Source: Clostridiales bacterium (lineage in GTDB: Bacteria > Bacillota > Clostridia > Oscillospirales > Butyricicoccaceae). Taken from it: 51,809 bases of DNA. Below, one piece after another: positions 23,123 through 31,867 of this stretch. The stretch covers positions 33,869 through 85,677 of the forward strand of contig JAHZFK010000005.1 in the NCBI GenBank assembly GCA_019421385.1, read 5' to 3'. Each line of letters starts with the position of its first letter. The stretch's first letter is position 1. The position numbers and the translations under genes were made by a program. Below the pieces are notes generated by a model that saw only the letters and a list, made by a program, of their open reading frames with translations, did not search any database and was not told where the DNA came from.

Positions 23123-23680
23123 TTATGCAGCGTCTGCCGCTGGCTTTTTGGAAAAGGGAACCAAACCGGTACGATCCAGTGCGATCATCAGCGCCGGAAT
23201 GAACACCAGCTGCAGGATGATACCGGGAATCGCTGTCAACAGCGCACCGCTCAGGAAGAGTTCCCAAGTGAACGCCTGACCATCCAAGCCCAGCAGAACG
23301 ACCTCTGCTGCACCCCACACGATGCGGCCAACCACCATTGCAATCAGCAGCGAACGGTATAGCGCAAAGATGCATTTCCAACGCGAACGGCTGTACAGCA
23401 AGCCGATGACCAAGCCATAGGTCGCCAGTTCAAACGCCATCGCAATGCCGACCGGATAAATCGGCGGCATACCAAAAAGGACATAGCGTAGCAGCGGCGC
23501 CACAAACCCGACCGCCGCACCGTATTGCCAGCCGCAAAGCAGGCCGCAAAGCAGCACCGGCAAATGCATGGGCAGCAGCATACTGCCGATTTGCGGGATT
23601 TGTCCCGTGAAGAACGGCAGAATCAGGCACAGCGCCAGCATAAACGCCGCCAACACCAATGTACGAATGGATTTTTGCAT
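23123..23680 (-). CDS. ECF transporter substrate-binding (S) component
   Basis: A 185-residue membrane protein with about six hydrophobic segments. The motif IGSMLLPMHLPVLLCGLLCG, followed by GWQYGAAVGFVAPLLRYVLFG and MPPIYPVGIAMAFELATYG, is the hallmark of one vitamin-type S-component group in Clostridia. The S subunit binds a vitamin or its precursor and docks onto a shared EcfA/EcfT module encoded elsewhere. The AAAGGAG site supports the start. Its leader (23681-23800) contains two small hairpins but no riboswitch I recognise, so the vitamin cannot be named; pantothenate or pyridoxine-like ligands are possible. Confidence 0.85.
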   Translation of the reverse strand: MQKSIRTLVLAAFMLALCLILPFFTGQIPQIGSMLLPMHLPVLLCGLLCGWQYGAAVGFVAPLLRYVLFGMPPIYPVGIAMAFELATYGLVIGLLYSRSRWKCIFALYRSLLIAMVVGRIVWGAAEVVLLGLDGQAFTWELFLSGALLTAIPGIILQLVFIPALMIALDRTGLVPFSKKPAADAA

Positions 23681-23800
23681 GATAAAACGCTCCTTTAAAA
23701 GTCTCTCTAACCTGTTTCTTCTGAAACAGAACGGCCTTCATGGCTTTTTTCAGGAGGTGCTAGGAAAAATACAAACTGTCTTCATGACAGAAAAATTCAT

Positions 23801-24877
23801 TTATATACTAAGCGAATCAAATGATTCGTCAAAAAACGCGCTGGTGTCGATCACTATCGGATGATGCGACAACGGATCACACATTTTGTGATACAGCCGC
23901 TCCATCGGAATCCAAACACGCTCGAACATTTCAAAATACGCGCCTTCCCGCGCTTGCAGCCGTGCTTTCTGCTGCCGTTCCGAACAGGTGAGGAACACAC
24001 ACAGATCATACGCATCGACCAGCTTCGGATGCATGGCATAGCTGCCCTCTACAATGTTCAGCGGAGCAGGCTCCACTGCCTGCGGCTGGCCGAGCTGCTG
24101 CGTAGCGCAGTCAAAGATGCGCTGATACACGGTTGCTCCTGCCTGCGCTGGCTGTATGACCTCTGCTTGCAGACGCTCCAAATCCATGTTGCCGGCAGGC
24201 TGCTGCTGCCAATCCGACGCACGTCTTGCAATCGGCAGATAGTAATGATCGGTATGGAATACCCGGCACGGGAACAGCGCTTCCAACAGCGCTGCCAAAT
24301 GTGTTTTTCCGCTGCCGCAGCAGCCGTCAATGGCAATCAGCAGCGGACGCTTTTCCTGCATTTTCTGCACGATCCGCAGCAAAACCGGAAAGTATCCGGC
24401 ATATTCCTGTCGCAGCAGCCGGTAATGCGGCTGATACGCTGCGCGGAACTGCGCGCTGTGGCGGACGGGCGACGCAGCATCCCATGCGGTTTCCGCAAGC
24501 CACCGACGCAGATCGGGTTCCTCGTCTCCCAGCTGCTCCAACAACCGGTGCAGCTGCAGCGGGTTCCTATGGCAATACCGCGCCGTTCGCTGCATCAATT
24601 CCGCCAGTAACTGCGCGGCCTCCGGACAAAATGCACCGGGTCGCAGCGGAAAACGGCATAATCCCCCGCCAATGCGTTCCGGTTCCTCCGGCGAAATGGT
24701 TTCCGGCGCTGCTTTCCATTCCTCTGCAATACCAGCTGCCAGTATTTCTATGTCCTCTCCCAAGTGCATCGGGCCGAGCATACTTTGATAGAGCAGTTTA
24801 ACGCAGTCCTGCGCTTCCATCAGCGGATACCGCGCGCGATGCGCACACAACAGCGCTTTATAATCCGTTCCGCTCAT
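23801..24877 (-). CDS. Uridine-kinase-like P-loop kinase with N-terminal helical domain
   Basis: A 358-residue protein of two parts. Residues 1-175 are a helix-rich domain unlike any I can name (motifs YQSMLGPMHLGEDIE and YQPHYRLLRQEYAGYFPVLL). Residues 178-358 are a P-loop kinase of the uridine kinase/phosphoribulokinase type: Walker A GCCGSGKT at 185-192, FHTDHYYLP and DLERLQAEVIQPAQAG as in nucleoside kinases, VEGSYAMHP and the lid-like arginines in KARLQAREG. It overlaps the DUF3842 gene by four bases. It probably phosphorylates a small alcohol or nucleoside; the N-terminal part may sense or bind the substrate. Confidence 0.82.
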   Translation of the reverse strand: MSGTDYKALLCAHRARYPLMEAQDCVKLLYQSMLGPMHLGEDIEILAAGIAEEWKAAPETISPEEPERIGGGLCRFPLRPGAFCPEAAQLLAELMQRTARYCHRNPLQLHRLLEQLGDEEPDLRRWLAETAWDAASPVRHSAQFRAAYQPHYRLLRQEYAGYFPVLLRIVQKMQEKRPLLIAIDGCCGSGKTHLAALLEALFPCRVFHTDHYYLPIARRASDWQQQPAGNMDLERLQAEVIQPAQAGATVYQRIFDCATQQLGQPQAVEPAPLNIVEGSYAMHPKLVDAYDLCVFLTCSERQQKARLQAREGAYFEMFERVWIPMERLYHKMCDPLSHHPIVIDTSAFFDESFDSLSI

Positions 24878-25308
24878 TCCGCGATAACCTGCATCACAAT
24901 CTGCACCGCCCGGCGCAAATATTCTTCCATACGACAATCCTCCGTCCCAGCGACATAAATGCCGCATGTGGAGGACGGGATCAACACTTTCTTTGCGTCC
25001 GCACCCGAAATCGCAGTGGCCATTTTGGGCGAAACCTCTCCCAAAATGCCGTTGGCCATCACCACACCGATCGGCCCCAGAATGATATCTGCACGCGCTG
25101 CATTGAACACGATCGCGTTTTCTCCCGTTGCGCCATGACTGGCGCCTGCTTTCAGCATGGCATTGGTCGCCAATACGTTGGTGCCGACACCGATCAACTC
25201 ACAATCTTCCGGCAGGCAGGCCCGCAACAGCTTTACCAGCTGGCTCCCGATGCCGCCGCCCTGTCCGTCCACCACCAGAACGCGGCAGACATTTGACTGA
25301 TTCCTCAT
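24874..25308 (-). CDS. DUF3842 family protein
   Basis: A 144-residue protein matching DUF3842, a small Rossmann-like family restricted mainly to Clostridia. It begins with RVLVVDGQGGGIGSQLVKLL, a glycine-rich loop resembling a nucleotide-binding turn, and continues GVGTNVLATNAMLKAGA and IILGPIGVVMANGILGEVSP. The function is unknown. ATG 25308 gives the family N-terminus; the open frame upstream lies over the promoter. It is translationally coupled (ATGA) to the kinase downstream, so a shared pathway is likely. Confidence 0.88.
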   Translation of the reverse strand: MRNQSNVCRVLVVDGQGGGIGSQLVKLLRACLPEDCELIGVGTNVLATNAMLKAGASHGATGENAIVFNAARADIILGPIGVVMANGILGEVSPKMATAISGADAKKVLIPSSTCGIYVAGTEDCRMEEYLRRAVQIVMQVIAE

Positions 25309-25357
25309 TTCCCAAAAACCTTTCCGCAGGCTGTGCCAAAACAGCCGAACTGATGCG

Positions 25358-25363
25358 ATTATA
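25358..25363 (-). promoter_or_regulatory. Extended -10 promoter element ahead of the DUF3842 gene
   Basis: On the minus strand the sequence TGGTATAAT forms an extended -10 box about 50 bases before the start codon. No good -35 box is visible at 17 bases. Confidence 0.5.
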
Positions 25364-25419
25364 CCATATTGCACTGCAAAAAGAAAGCCGCGCCGCGTCA
25401 CTGCACCCTATTCAGGGGC

Positions 25420-25456
25420 AAAAAAGTGGTGCGTCTATCTCGGCGCACCACTTTTA
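25420..25456. terminator. Terminator after the secG operon
   Basis: A 12-bp stem (25422-25433 with 25444-25455, ten-base loop) is followed on the minus strand by six U. It lies about 30 bases after the small membrane protein gene. Confidence 0.9.
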
Positions 25457-25488
25457 TCCATTGTTTATTTCGCAGCCTGAGGCAGCCA

Positions 25489-25710
25489 TTACCGACTCGT
25501 CGCTCCGAGCGCAATATTGACCCCCAGACAGACCGCAGCCCCGGCTGCGCAAAGCACTGCGCGCTGCCGGCAGGCCTTTGCTTTCGGATCATCCTGCTTG
25601 TCCTCGCTTTCCGCGCGGCCGCAGATCATGCCGTACCGCATTTGCTGGAAAACCGTCAGCGCTGCCAGCACCGCGAATGCGAGCAGCAGCACGCGCTGTA
25701 CCGTCTGCAT
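25489..25710 (-). CDS. Small membrane protein downstream of secG
   Basis: A 73-residue protein with two hydrophobic segments (about residues 4-22 and 50-70) separated by a charged loop rich in Asp, Lys and Glu. No family is recognised. It starts two bases after the secG stop and ends before a terminator, which argues that it is a real gene translated from the secG mRNA. A ribosome site is not obvious, so coupling to secG is likely. Confidence 0.62.
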   Translation of the reverse strand: MQTVQRVLLLAFAVLAALTVFQQMRYGMICGRAESEDKQDDPKAKACRQRAVLCAAGAAVCLGVNIALGATSR

Positions 25711-25711
25711 A

Positions 25712-25948
25712 TCAGTGCACGAGGTTGAGCACAAGCGCGGCGATCACGAACACAACGCCCACAACCGAAGTCAGGCGGGCAAACACCTTATCCGCTGCCG
25801 TGGCCTTACCTGCGCCGAAGAAGGTTTCCGCGCCGCCGGAGATCGCGCCCAGACCCTGCTGTGCGCCGCTCTGCAGCAGAACCACAACGATCAGGAACAG
25901 GCTGGCAACGATCATTACGATCGAAAGTGCAATTTGTGCGGTAGTCAT
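25712..25948 (-). CDS. secG: Preprotein translocase subunit SecG
   Basis: A 78-residue protein with the SecG layout: a first transmembrane helix (IALSIVMIVASLFLIVVVLL), the conserved cytoplasmic loop QSGAQQGLGAISGGAETFFG, and a second helix (SVVGVVFVIAALVLNLV). It is the small partner of SecYE in protein export. GGAGG precedes the ATG at 25948; the longer open frame upstream is not supported. Confidence 0.96.
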   Translation of the reverse strand: MTTAQIALSIVMIVASLFLIVVVLLQSGAQQGLGAISGGAETFFGAGKATAADKVFARLTSVVGVVFVIAALVLNLVH

Positions 25949-26025
25949 AATTACGATTCCTCCACTGTTTGTTTTCATTCCGTTTATCGCGCCAAAATAT
26001 GGCACGCTCTATTTGCGTATATGAT

Positions 26026-26054
26026 ACTATATCACAATAAATGCAAAATTTCAA
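26026..26054 (-). promoter_or_regulatory. Promoter of the secG operon
   Basis: On the minus strand TTGAAA and TATAGT are separated by 17 bases, about 78 bases before secG. The -35 box overlaps the last codons of the gene upstream. Confidence 0.72.
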
Positions 26055-26572
26055 GTATTTTTTCGCAAAACCGGCTGCAAAACATTCTTCAATGATGCAC
26101 CCATCCGATTGGTGTATATCTTGCGTGCCTCCATATCGACCACCGCAAAGTGTATGGATGACCAGCCATGCTTGCCGTTTTCAAACTGCCGCTCCGCGGT
26201 CAGACGGCGCACTTTTTTCTGTATGTCTCGATCCACCTGTTGCGTTGCCAGAATAAAGGACAGGATGGAAAAACCGTGCGCTGCATTGGGCTGCACCAGC
26301 GCCTGCTCCGCCTGCTTGGCATACTCCCACCAGCCCGCAAGCGCTTCCGTGGTCAATTCCGGTTCAGCAAACAACAGGCGATATTCATGCGCATGGCTGG
26401 ACATCCCCATCGACATCATGCCAAGCAGCTTTTTCTCACTGGTCACGTCATACCGGCTGAACAGCGCCGCGACACGCCCGGCAACCTCCGTATTCTGCTC
26501 AGACACGAACGCGGGATTCATTCCCTGCACCATCCGGTTGCGCAAACCAATAAATTCGGCTGAAAAATCCAC
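26051..26572 (-). CDS. Conserved-looking cytoplasmic protein of unknown function
   Basis: A 173-residue soluble protein I cannot assign. It begins MDFSAEFIGLRNRMVQGMNP from a GTG codon that follows AGGAGG by six bases. The middle is helical (ALAGWWEYAKQAEQALVQP, ILSFILATQQVDRDIQKKVR) and there is an HFAVVDMEARKIYTNRMG strand-rich end. No signal peptide or membrane segment is visible. It starts 14 bases after the nucleotidyltransferase stop, so it is probably in the same transcript, with secG's own promoter starting within its end. Confidence 0.75.
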   Translation of the reverse strand: MDFSAEFIGLRNRMVQGMNPAFVSEQNTEVAGRVAALFSRYDVTSEKKLLGMMSMGMSSHAHEYRLLFAEPELTTEALAGWWEYAKQAEQALVQPNAAHGFSILSFILATQQVDRDIQKKVRRLTAERQFENGKHGWSSIHFAVVDMEARKIYTNRMGASLKNVLQPVLRKNT

Positions 26573-26586
26573 AATATTCCTCCTGC

Positions 26587-27507
26587 TTACAGGTCTTCCG
26601 GATACTCACCCTGGCGGGTCATCTCCGCAATGGCGGCGCATACGGTCGGCTTATCCTCCCGGTAAGTGACGCCGAACCAGCGCGCGGTCGTGGTCAGCAC
26701 CTGCGCGGTCGCGCGCCCCGCCTGAATCAGTTCATCCACGGCAAACGGCAGATAATACTCGCCCTTCATCGGGTTCTGTGGCAGCTTTTCCGCGAAAAAG
26801 CGGCGCAGTCCTTCCTCCAGCGTCGGGAGGAACGACGGCGTAAAGCCCCACAGGTTGAGCGAAACCGGCGTGCCCGCCGGGATTTCCCCTGCCGGTGCGT
26901 CACCGTCGGCGGCATATACGATGCGACCGTCCGACGTACAGGAAATGGCCGTGCGCTCGACAATGCCGGTCAGCAGACCGTTTTCGTCCGCCGTGCACAC
27001 GCCACGCGACACGGTGCCGTTTTCGGTCAGGGTATTCTCCACCTGATAGCCGACCATGCAGTACCGGTATTTTTCATCATCCTGCGCGACCGACAGAAAA
27101 TCATACATTTTCCGGAATGCATCCGCGCCGTAAAAATCGTCCGCATTGATGACCGCGATCGGTGCGCCCGCCGTCAGTTCGCTCGCGCACCACACGGCAT
27201 GTGCCGTGCCCAGCGGCTTTTCGCGTCCCTCAGGCGCATGAAGACCTTCCGGCAGCTTGTCGAGCGTCTGATAGGCATAGTCCACTTGCATAAAGCGGCG
27301 TGCCTTCCCGCCGATCGCCTGCTCGAACGCCTCGTGCAGTTCAGGCCGAATAATGAACACAACCCGCTCAAAACCCGCACGATGCGCATCATAAATCGAA
27401 TAATCCAGAATGATCTGCCCGTTTGGGCCGACCGGGTCGATCTGCTTGAGTCCGCCGTAACGCGAGCCCATGCCCGCGGCCATAATCACCAAAACCGGCT
27501 TTGCCAT
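26587..27507 (-). CDS. Sugar-1-phosphate nucleotidyltransferase family protein
   Basis: A 306-residue nucleotidyltransferase (GT-A fold) expected to make an NDP-sugar in the cytoplasm. The signature loop is VIMAAGMGSRYGGLKQIDPV, followed by ILDYSIYDAHRAGF and the metal-binding AVINADDFYGADAF. PLGTAHAVWCA resembles the sugar-recognition segment. ATG 27507 follows AAGGAGA; the longer open frame upstream lies over the promoter. It could be a UTP- or dTTP-glucose type enzyme feeding surface polysaccharide; the exact base and sugar cannot be told from sequence alone. Confidence 0.87.
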   Translation of the reverse strand: MAKPVLVIMAAGMGSRYGGLKQIDPVGPNGQIILDYSIYDAHRAGFERVVFIIRPELHEAFEQAIGGKARRFMQVDYAYQTLDKLPEGLHAPEGREKPLGTAHAVWCASELTAGAPIAVINADDFYGADAFRKMYDFLSVAQDDEKYRYCMVGYQVENTLTENGTVSRGVCTADENGLLTGIVERTAISCTSDGRIVYAADGDAPAGEIPAGTPVSLNLWGFTPSFLPTLEEGLRRFFAEKLPQNPMKGEYYLPFAVDELIQAGRATAQVLTTTARWFGVTYREDKPTVCAAIAEMTRQGEYPEDL

Positions 27508-27627
27508 TGCGCACTTCTCCTTCTCAGCGGCGGCCATGCCGCCGAATACAGTTTTATCCAATCTTGCATCCCGCAAAACAGGCGTTTTTGCATGTTTAAT
27601 CTTTCGTCCTGTCTGGAATACTTCATT

Positions 27628-27656
27628 ATTATACAAGACCATATCATAAAACACAA
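27628..27656 (-). promoter_or_regulatory. Promoter of the nucleotidyltransferase gene
   Basis: On the minus strand TTGTGT and TATAAT are separated by 17 bases, about 121 bases before the start codon. Confidence 0.72.
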
Positions 27657-27724
27657 GATGTTTGCGGCCCACGCGCTCTTTTTTGTCGAAAAGCATGAAA
27701 ATACTACCGCCGCGTGGCCAACGA

Positions 27725-27753
27725 TTGCAAAACGGCTGGAAAACTGCTAAAAT
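27725..27753 (+). promoter_or_regulatory. Promoter of the pyk gene
   Basis: TTGCAA and TAAAAT are separated by 17 bases, about 62 bases before the pyruvate kinase start. It is divergent from the nucleotidyltransferase promoter. Confidence 0.72.
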
Positions 27754-27814
27754 GGTGCTGTTAAAAAAATATCAGAGTAGCAAACGTGATGATACGAGAG
27801 AGGAATATGTTTCG

Positions 27815-29278
27815 ATGCGTAAAACCAAAATTATTTGTACGCTCGGCCCTGCGACCGACGCGGTTCTTCCCGAAATGATCAAGGCTGGCATGAACGTTGC
27901 TCGCATGAATTTCAGCCACGGCTCCCACGAAGAGCACAAGGCCCGCATGGATGCAGTCAAGGCGGCGCGTGAAGCGCTGGGAATGCCGGTCGGCATCATG
28001 CTGGACACCAAGGGCCCCGAGATCCGTACCAAGACCTATAAGGACGGCAAGATCGAGATCGTCGAGGGACAGGAATTCACCCTGACCACCCGCGATATCG
28101 AGGGCGACAACACCATCGTTTCCATCACCTACGAAGGTCTGCCGGCAGACGTACAGCCCGGTACGCGCATCCTGATCGACGACGGTCTGGTTGCTTTTGA
28201 GGTAATCGAAGTCAAGGACGGCACGGATATCGTCTGCCGCGCGCTCAACGGCGGCCCGCTCTCCAACCGCAAGTCGATCAATGTTCCCGGCATCAAGCTG
28301 AACATGCAGTTCGTATCCGACAAAGATCGCGCGGATATCGAGTTCGGTCTGGAGCAGGGCATCGACTTTATCGCCGCTTCCTTCACCCGCTGCGCGCAGG
28401 ACGTGCGCGATATCAAGGCCATCCTCAAGGCGCATGGCAAGGAAGACGTTGAGATCATCTGCAAGATCGAAAACATGGAAGGCGTCAACAACATTCAGGA
28501 AATCCTCGACGAGGCCAACGGCGTCATGGTTGCCCGCGGCGACCTCGGCGTTGAGGTTCCGTTTGAAGTGCTGCCGGAAATCCAGAAGAACATCATCAAG
28601 ACCTGCATCTCCCGCGGCAAGCGCGTTGTCACCGCGACCCAGATGCTCGAAAGCATGGCCAAGAACCCGCGCCCGACCCGCGCAGAGGTTTCTGACGTTG
28701 CAAACGCAGTTTACGACGGCACCAGCGCCATCATGCTGTCCGGTGAGACCTCGGTCGGCAAGTATCCGGTCGAAACTGTCAAGACCATGAGCATGATCGC
28801 AGAGAATGCAGAGAAGACCATCCACTATGACCGCCGCCGTGCGACCCGTCTGGAGTTCCAGAACATGAATGTCACCGGCGACCTCAAGACGCTGGCGATC
28901 TCGCACGCGACCTGCTCCACCACCGCTGATCTGGGTGCAAAGTGCATCGTTGCGTTTACCGAATCCGGCTCGACTGCGCGTGCAGTATCGACCTACCGCC
29001 CCGGCGCGCCGATCATCGCGGCTACGCCGAACGGCAAGACCTTCCATCGCCTGAGCATGTCTTGGGGCGTCCATCCGGTGATGGTTCCCAAGCGTCCTAC
29101 CTCGGGCACCGAGCTGTATGACCTGTCCGAGCAGGCTGCCATCACCGCAGTAGACCTGCGCGTGGGCGATATCATCACCATCACTGCCGGTATGCCGGTT
29201 GGTCACGTCAACTACACCAACACGCTGCGCGTGCATCAGCTGACCGAGCGGTCGTTCGCGCAGTTCGTACAGGATTGA
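27815..29278 (+). CDS. pyk: Pyruvate kinase
   Basis: A 487-residue glycolytic enzyme converting phosphoenolpyruvate and ADP to pyruvate and ATP. Motifs in order: MRKTKIICTLGPATD, ARMNFSHGSHEEHKARMDAV, LDTKGPEIRTKT, the PEP/metal site IICKIENMEGVNNIQEILDE, VARGDLGVEVPFE and the ADP region TATQMLESMAKNPRPTRAEV. The C-terminal regulatory domain is standard and there is no extra PEP-utilising domain as seen in some Bacillus enzymes. GAGAGAGGA lies 11 bases before the ATG. Its codon use is strongly biased, as expected of a highly expressed gene. Confidence 0.98.
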   Translation: MRKTKIICTLGPATDAVLPEMIKAGMNVARMNFSHGSHEEHKARMDAVKAAREALGMPVGIMLDTKGPEIRTKTYKDGKIEIVEGQEFTLTTRDIEGDNTIVSITYEGLPADVQPGTRILIDDGLVAFEVIEVKDGTDIVCRALNGGPLSNRKSINVPGIKLNMQFVSDKDRADIEFGLEQGIDFIAASFTRCAQDVRDIKAILKAHGKEDVEIICKIENMEGVNNIQEILDEANGVMVARGDLGVEVPFEVLPEIQKNIIKTCISRGKRVVTATQMLESMAKNPRPTRAEVSDVANAVYDGTSAIMLSGETSVGKYPVETVKTMSMIAENAEKTIHYDRRRATRLEFQNMNVTGDLKTLAISHATCSTTADLGAKCIVAFTESGSTARAVSTYRPGAPIIAATPNGKTFHRLSMSWGVHPVMVPKRPTSGTELYDLSEQAAITAVDLRVGDIITITAGMPVGHVNYTNTLRVHQLTERSFAQFVQD

Positions 29279-29282
29279 TTCT

Positions 29283-30484
29283 ATGTCTCTCAAACGCTTC
29301 CAGCGCAGACTTATCCGCGTGCGACCGTTCTGGTCATTTTGTCCATCATTTTCTGCCTTGGTCTTTATGCCTACCGGTCATTTTTTGGCTACACCTATGA
29401 CCGCTCCCTGTTTGGACAGGATCTGGCGGCCGGTGTCAAAGCAGATGAAAGCATCACCAACATTGCACTGTTTGGTCTGGATACCCGCGAGGGCGATACC
29501 CAGAGCCATTCGGACTGCATGATGATCGTCTCCGTGGACAATACGCGCGGCAAGATCAAGCTCATCAGCCTGATGCGCGACTCTCTCGTCAATATCGACG
29601 GCCATGGTGAGGACAAGCTCAATGCCGCCTATTTCCTCGGCGGCCCGAGCCTTGCCATCCGCACCATCAACGAGAATTTCGGCACGGATATCACCGAATA
29701 CATCGCGGTGAATTTTGAGCAGCTGGTCGAAATCATCGACGCGCTGGGCGGTGTAGAGATCAATGTAGAAACCACGGAGGAGCTGCTCGAGCTCAACCGC
29801 GTTATCCGGGACTACGGCATCGAACAGGGCAAGGAATTTGCAGGCGTGGAGCAGACCGGTCTGCAAACACTGGACGGCGTACAGGCGCTGTGCTATGGCC
29901 GTATCCGCAAGGGCGGCACGGGCGACGACTGGGCGCGTGTCGAGCGTCAAAGCATCGTGCTGGAAGCCATGTTCACCAAGGTGCAGGAAATGAGCGCCAG
30001 CGAGCTGATCGGTCTGATGCAAAAGCTCGTCCCCTATGTGACGACCTCGCTTTCACCGACCGAGATGGCACCGCTGATCGTCGGCTCTGTCAAGAACGGC
30101 GTTCCGACACTGGAGCACACCCGCGTCCCGCTGGACGGCGAATGGGACTATTACGGCGCTTCCAGCGAGTACATTCTGTATGATCTGGACGTTGCAGCCA
30201 ACCATATCCACGAGTACATCTATAACGATGTATTCCCCGGCGAGTCCACGTCCACCGATTCCGGCAGCACGGACACATCCAATGAGCCGTTGGGCGGTGT
30301 TGATTATGACGAACCGCCGACCGCACCGGCGACCACGGACGACACTTCTTCTTCGGACAGCACCGTCGATCCTGCTTCCCTTGCGGAAGAGGGCGGACGG
30401 TACGATCCCGAGACCGGAGACTATTACGATTCCGATGGAGACCGTTACTATCTGGACGAATCCGGCAACAGGGTGTATTATTAA
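29283..30484 (+). pseudogene. LytR-CpsA-Psr (LCP) protein gene with apparent N-terminal frameshift
   Basis: The body (from about 29339) is a full LCP domain, the enzyme family that attaches wall polymers to peptidoglycan outside the membrane: LFGLDTREGDTQSHSDCMMI, ISLMRDSLVNID, KLNAAYFLGGP, VEINVETTEE and ALCYGRIRKGGTGDDWARV, with the expected arginines and aspartates. A natural start, ATG 29283 encoding MSLKRFQRRLIR, is in another frame. One extra C near 29318 would join it to RATVLVILSIIFCLGLYAYR, a perfect transmembrane anchor. As written only a TTG at 29339 without a ribosome site could start the domain. The Ser/Thr-rich tail ends in a tyrosine-rich repeat. It may be a real mutation or a sequence error. 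Confidence 0.78.
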
Positions 30485-30500
30485 ATCAATATGATCTGTT

Positions 30501-30537
30501 CAGGGGGTATGACGCCACGATCATACCCCCCTTATTT
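30501..30537 (+). terminator. Weak intrinsic terminator after the LCP gene
   Basis: A 10-bp stem (30503-30512 with 30521-30530) is followed by CTTATTTA, a poor U tract. It lies 17 bases after the LCP stop. Confidence 0.6.
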
Positions 30538-30567
30538 ATACTGATACAGAAAGAGGAAAACAACAGT

Positions 30568-31815
30568 ATGTATGTCAAACGTGTTCTTCCCAACGGGGTG
30601 CGCCTGATCTCGGAAAAGCTAGATACCGTGCGGACGGCATCCATCGGCATCTGGGTCGGCAACGGCAGCCGGTATGAGCCTGCCGCACTGAACGGTATTT
30701 CCCACTTCATCGAGCATATGATCTTCAAGGGCACGGAAAAGCGCTCCGCGCAGCATATCGCCATCGCCATTGACGCGCTAGGCGGACAGGCCAACGCCTT
30801 TACCGACAAGGAGTGCACCTGCTACTATATGAAGGTGCTGGACAAGCGCCTGAAAACTGGCATTTCCATTCTGGCGGATATGTTCATGCATTCGCGCTTC
30901 GCACAGGAGGATATCGACCTTGAGCGTGGCGTTGTCCTTGAGGAAATCGACATGTACGAAGATTCTCCGGAGGACGTCGCCATTGATAAGCTGTTTGAGC
31001 AGTGCTATGACGGTTCGGCGCTGGGCCGTCCTATTCTTGGCACGGCGGAAACCCTGCAAACGATCAACTCCGAAGCGATGCACGATTATATGAACCGCTA
31101 TTACCGCCCGAAGGACACGGTCATTGCGGTTTCCGGCCACTTCACGGAGGACGATCTGGATTACATTGCCGAACTGTTCTCCCACATGGAAGGCGACGGA
31201 CGAAACCAAATTACCCCCGCCACCTATCAGCCCAGCCTGCTGCTGCGCGAAAAAGACATCGAGCAGAATCATCTGTGCTTGTCTTTTCCGGGCGTTTCGC
31301 TGCTGTCTGAAGAGCGCTTCACCATGAATCTGCTCAGCTCTATTCTCGGCGGCGGCATGTCCTCCCGCCTGTTCCAAGGTGTGCGTGAGCAGAACGGCCT
31401 CTGTTATTCCATCTATACCTTTACCACGCCGCATCTGGATACCGGGCTGCTGTCCATTTATACCGGCCTCGGCGCGGAAACCGAGCATAAGGCGCTGGAG
31501 CTGATCGTGCGCGAGCTGCACCGCTTCTGTGAGGACGGCCCCACCGCGGATGAGCTTTCGCGCTGCCGCGAACAGGTCAAGACCACGCTGCTCATGGGGC
31601 TGGAAAGCACCGGTACACGCATGATGACCATTGGCCGAAGCGAGCTGCTGCGCGGAAAAGTCGCAGCGGTCGAACAGGTGCTTGCCGCTTACGATAAGGT
31701 GACGGCGGATGATCTGCTGCAATTGGCGCGCCGTGTATTCGACTTTGAACAGGTTTCTCTAGCTGTGGTGGGTCAGCCCGACCGCGCCGAAACCTATCGA
31801 GCACTGCTGCAATAA
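30568..31815 (+). CDS. M16 family zinc metallopeptidase (processing-peptidase-like)
   Basis: A 415-residue pitrilysin-type peptidase. The inverted zinc motif HFIEH (His46, Glu49, His50) and the distal ligand region LERGVVLEEIDMYEDSPED are intact, so this is an active-type subunit. The second half (VREQNGLCYSIYTFTTPHLD) carries the conserved R/Y substrate-binding pair of the inactive-fold half. Length equals the YmxG/processing-peptidase-beta group. No signal peptide is visible, so it is probably cytoplasmic. AAAGAGGA precedes the ATG and a terminator follows. Its substrate is unknown. Confidence 0.95.
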   Translation: MYVKRVLPNGVRLISEKLDTVRTASIGIWVGNGSRYEPAALNGISHFIEHMIFKGTEKRSAQHIAIAIDALGGQANAFTDKECTCYYMKVLDKRLKTGISILADMFMHSRFAQEDIDLERGVVLEEIDMYEDSPEDVAIDKLFEQCYDGSALGRPILGTAETLQTINSEAMHDYMNRYYRPKDTVIAVSGHFTEDDLDYIAELFSHMEGDGRNQITPATYQPSLLLREKDIEQNHLCLSFPGVSLLSEERFTMNLLSSILGGGMSSRLFQGVREQNGLCYSIYTFTTPHLDTGLLSIYTGLGAETEHKALELIVRELHRFCEDGPTADELSRCREQVKTTLLMGLESTGTRMMTIGRSELLRGKVAAVEQVLAAYDKVTADDLLQLARRVFDFEQVSLAVVGQPDRAETYRALLQ

Positions 31816-31830
31816 CCTATCTTATCCATC

Positions 31831-31867
31831 AAAAAGAGCCGACGGCTATGCCGTCGGCTCTTTTTTT
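31831..31867. terminator. Bidirectional terminator between the M16 and LtaS-like genes
   Basis: A stem of about 12 bp (31835-31846 with 31850-31861) is flanked by five A and seven T, between convergent genes. Confidence 0.93.

Noticed and set aside
23681..23800. A vitamin riboswitch ahead of the ECF S-component gene
   Set aside because: Two small hairpins are present, but none of the TPP, FMN, cobalamin, THF or preQ1 signatures is recognisable.
27761..29293. A 510-codon open frame opposite pyruvate kinase
   Set aside because: The plus-strand gene has every pyruvate kinase motif; the opposite frame is an artefact of strong codon bias.
29300..29345. Programmed ribosomal frameshift in the LCP gene
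   Set aside because: There is no slippery heptamer or downstream structure at the junction; a mutation or sequencing error explains it better.
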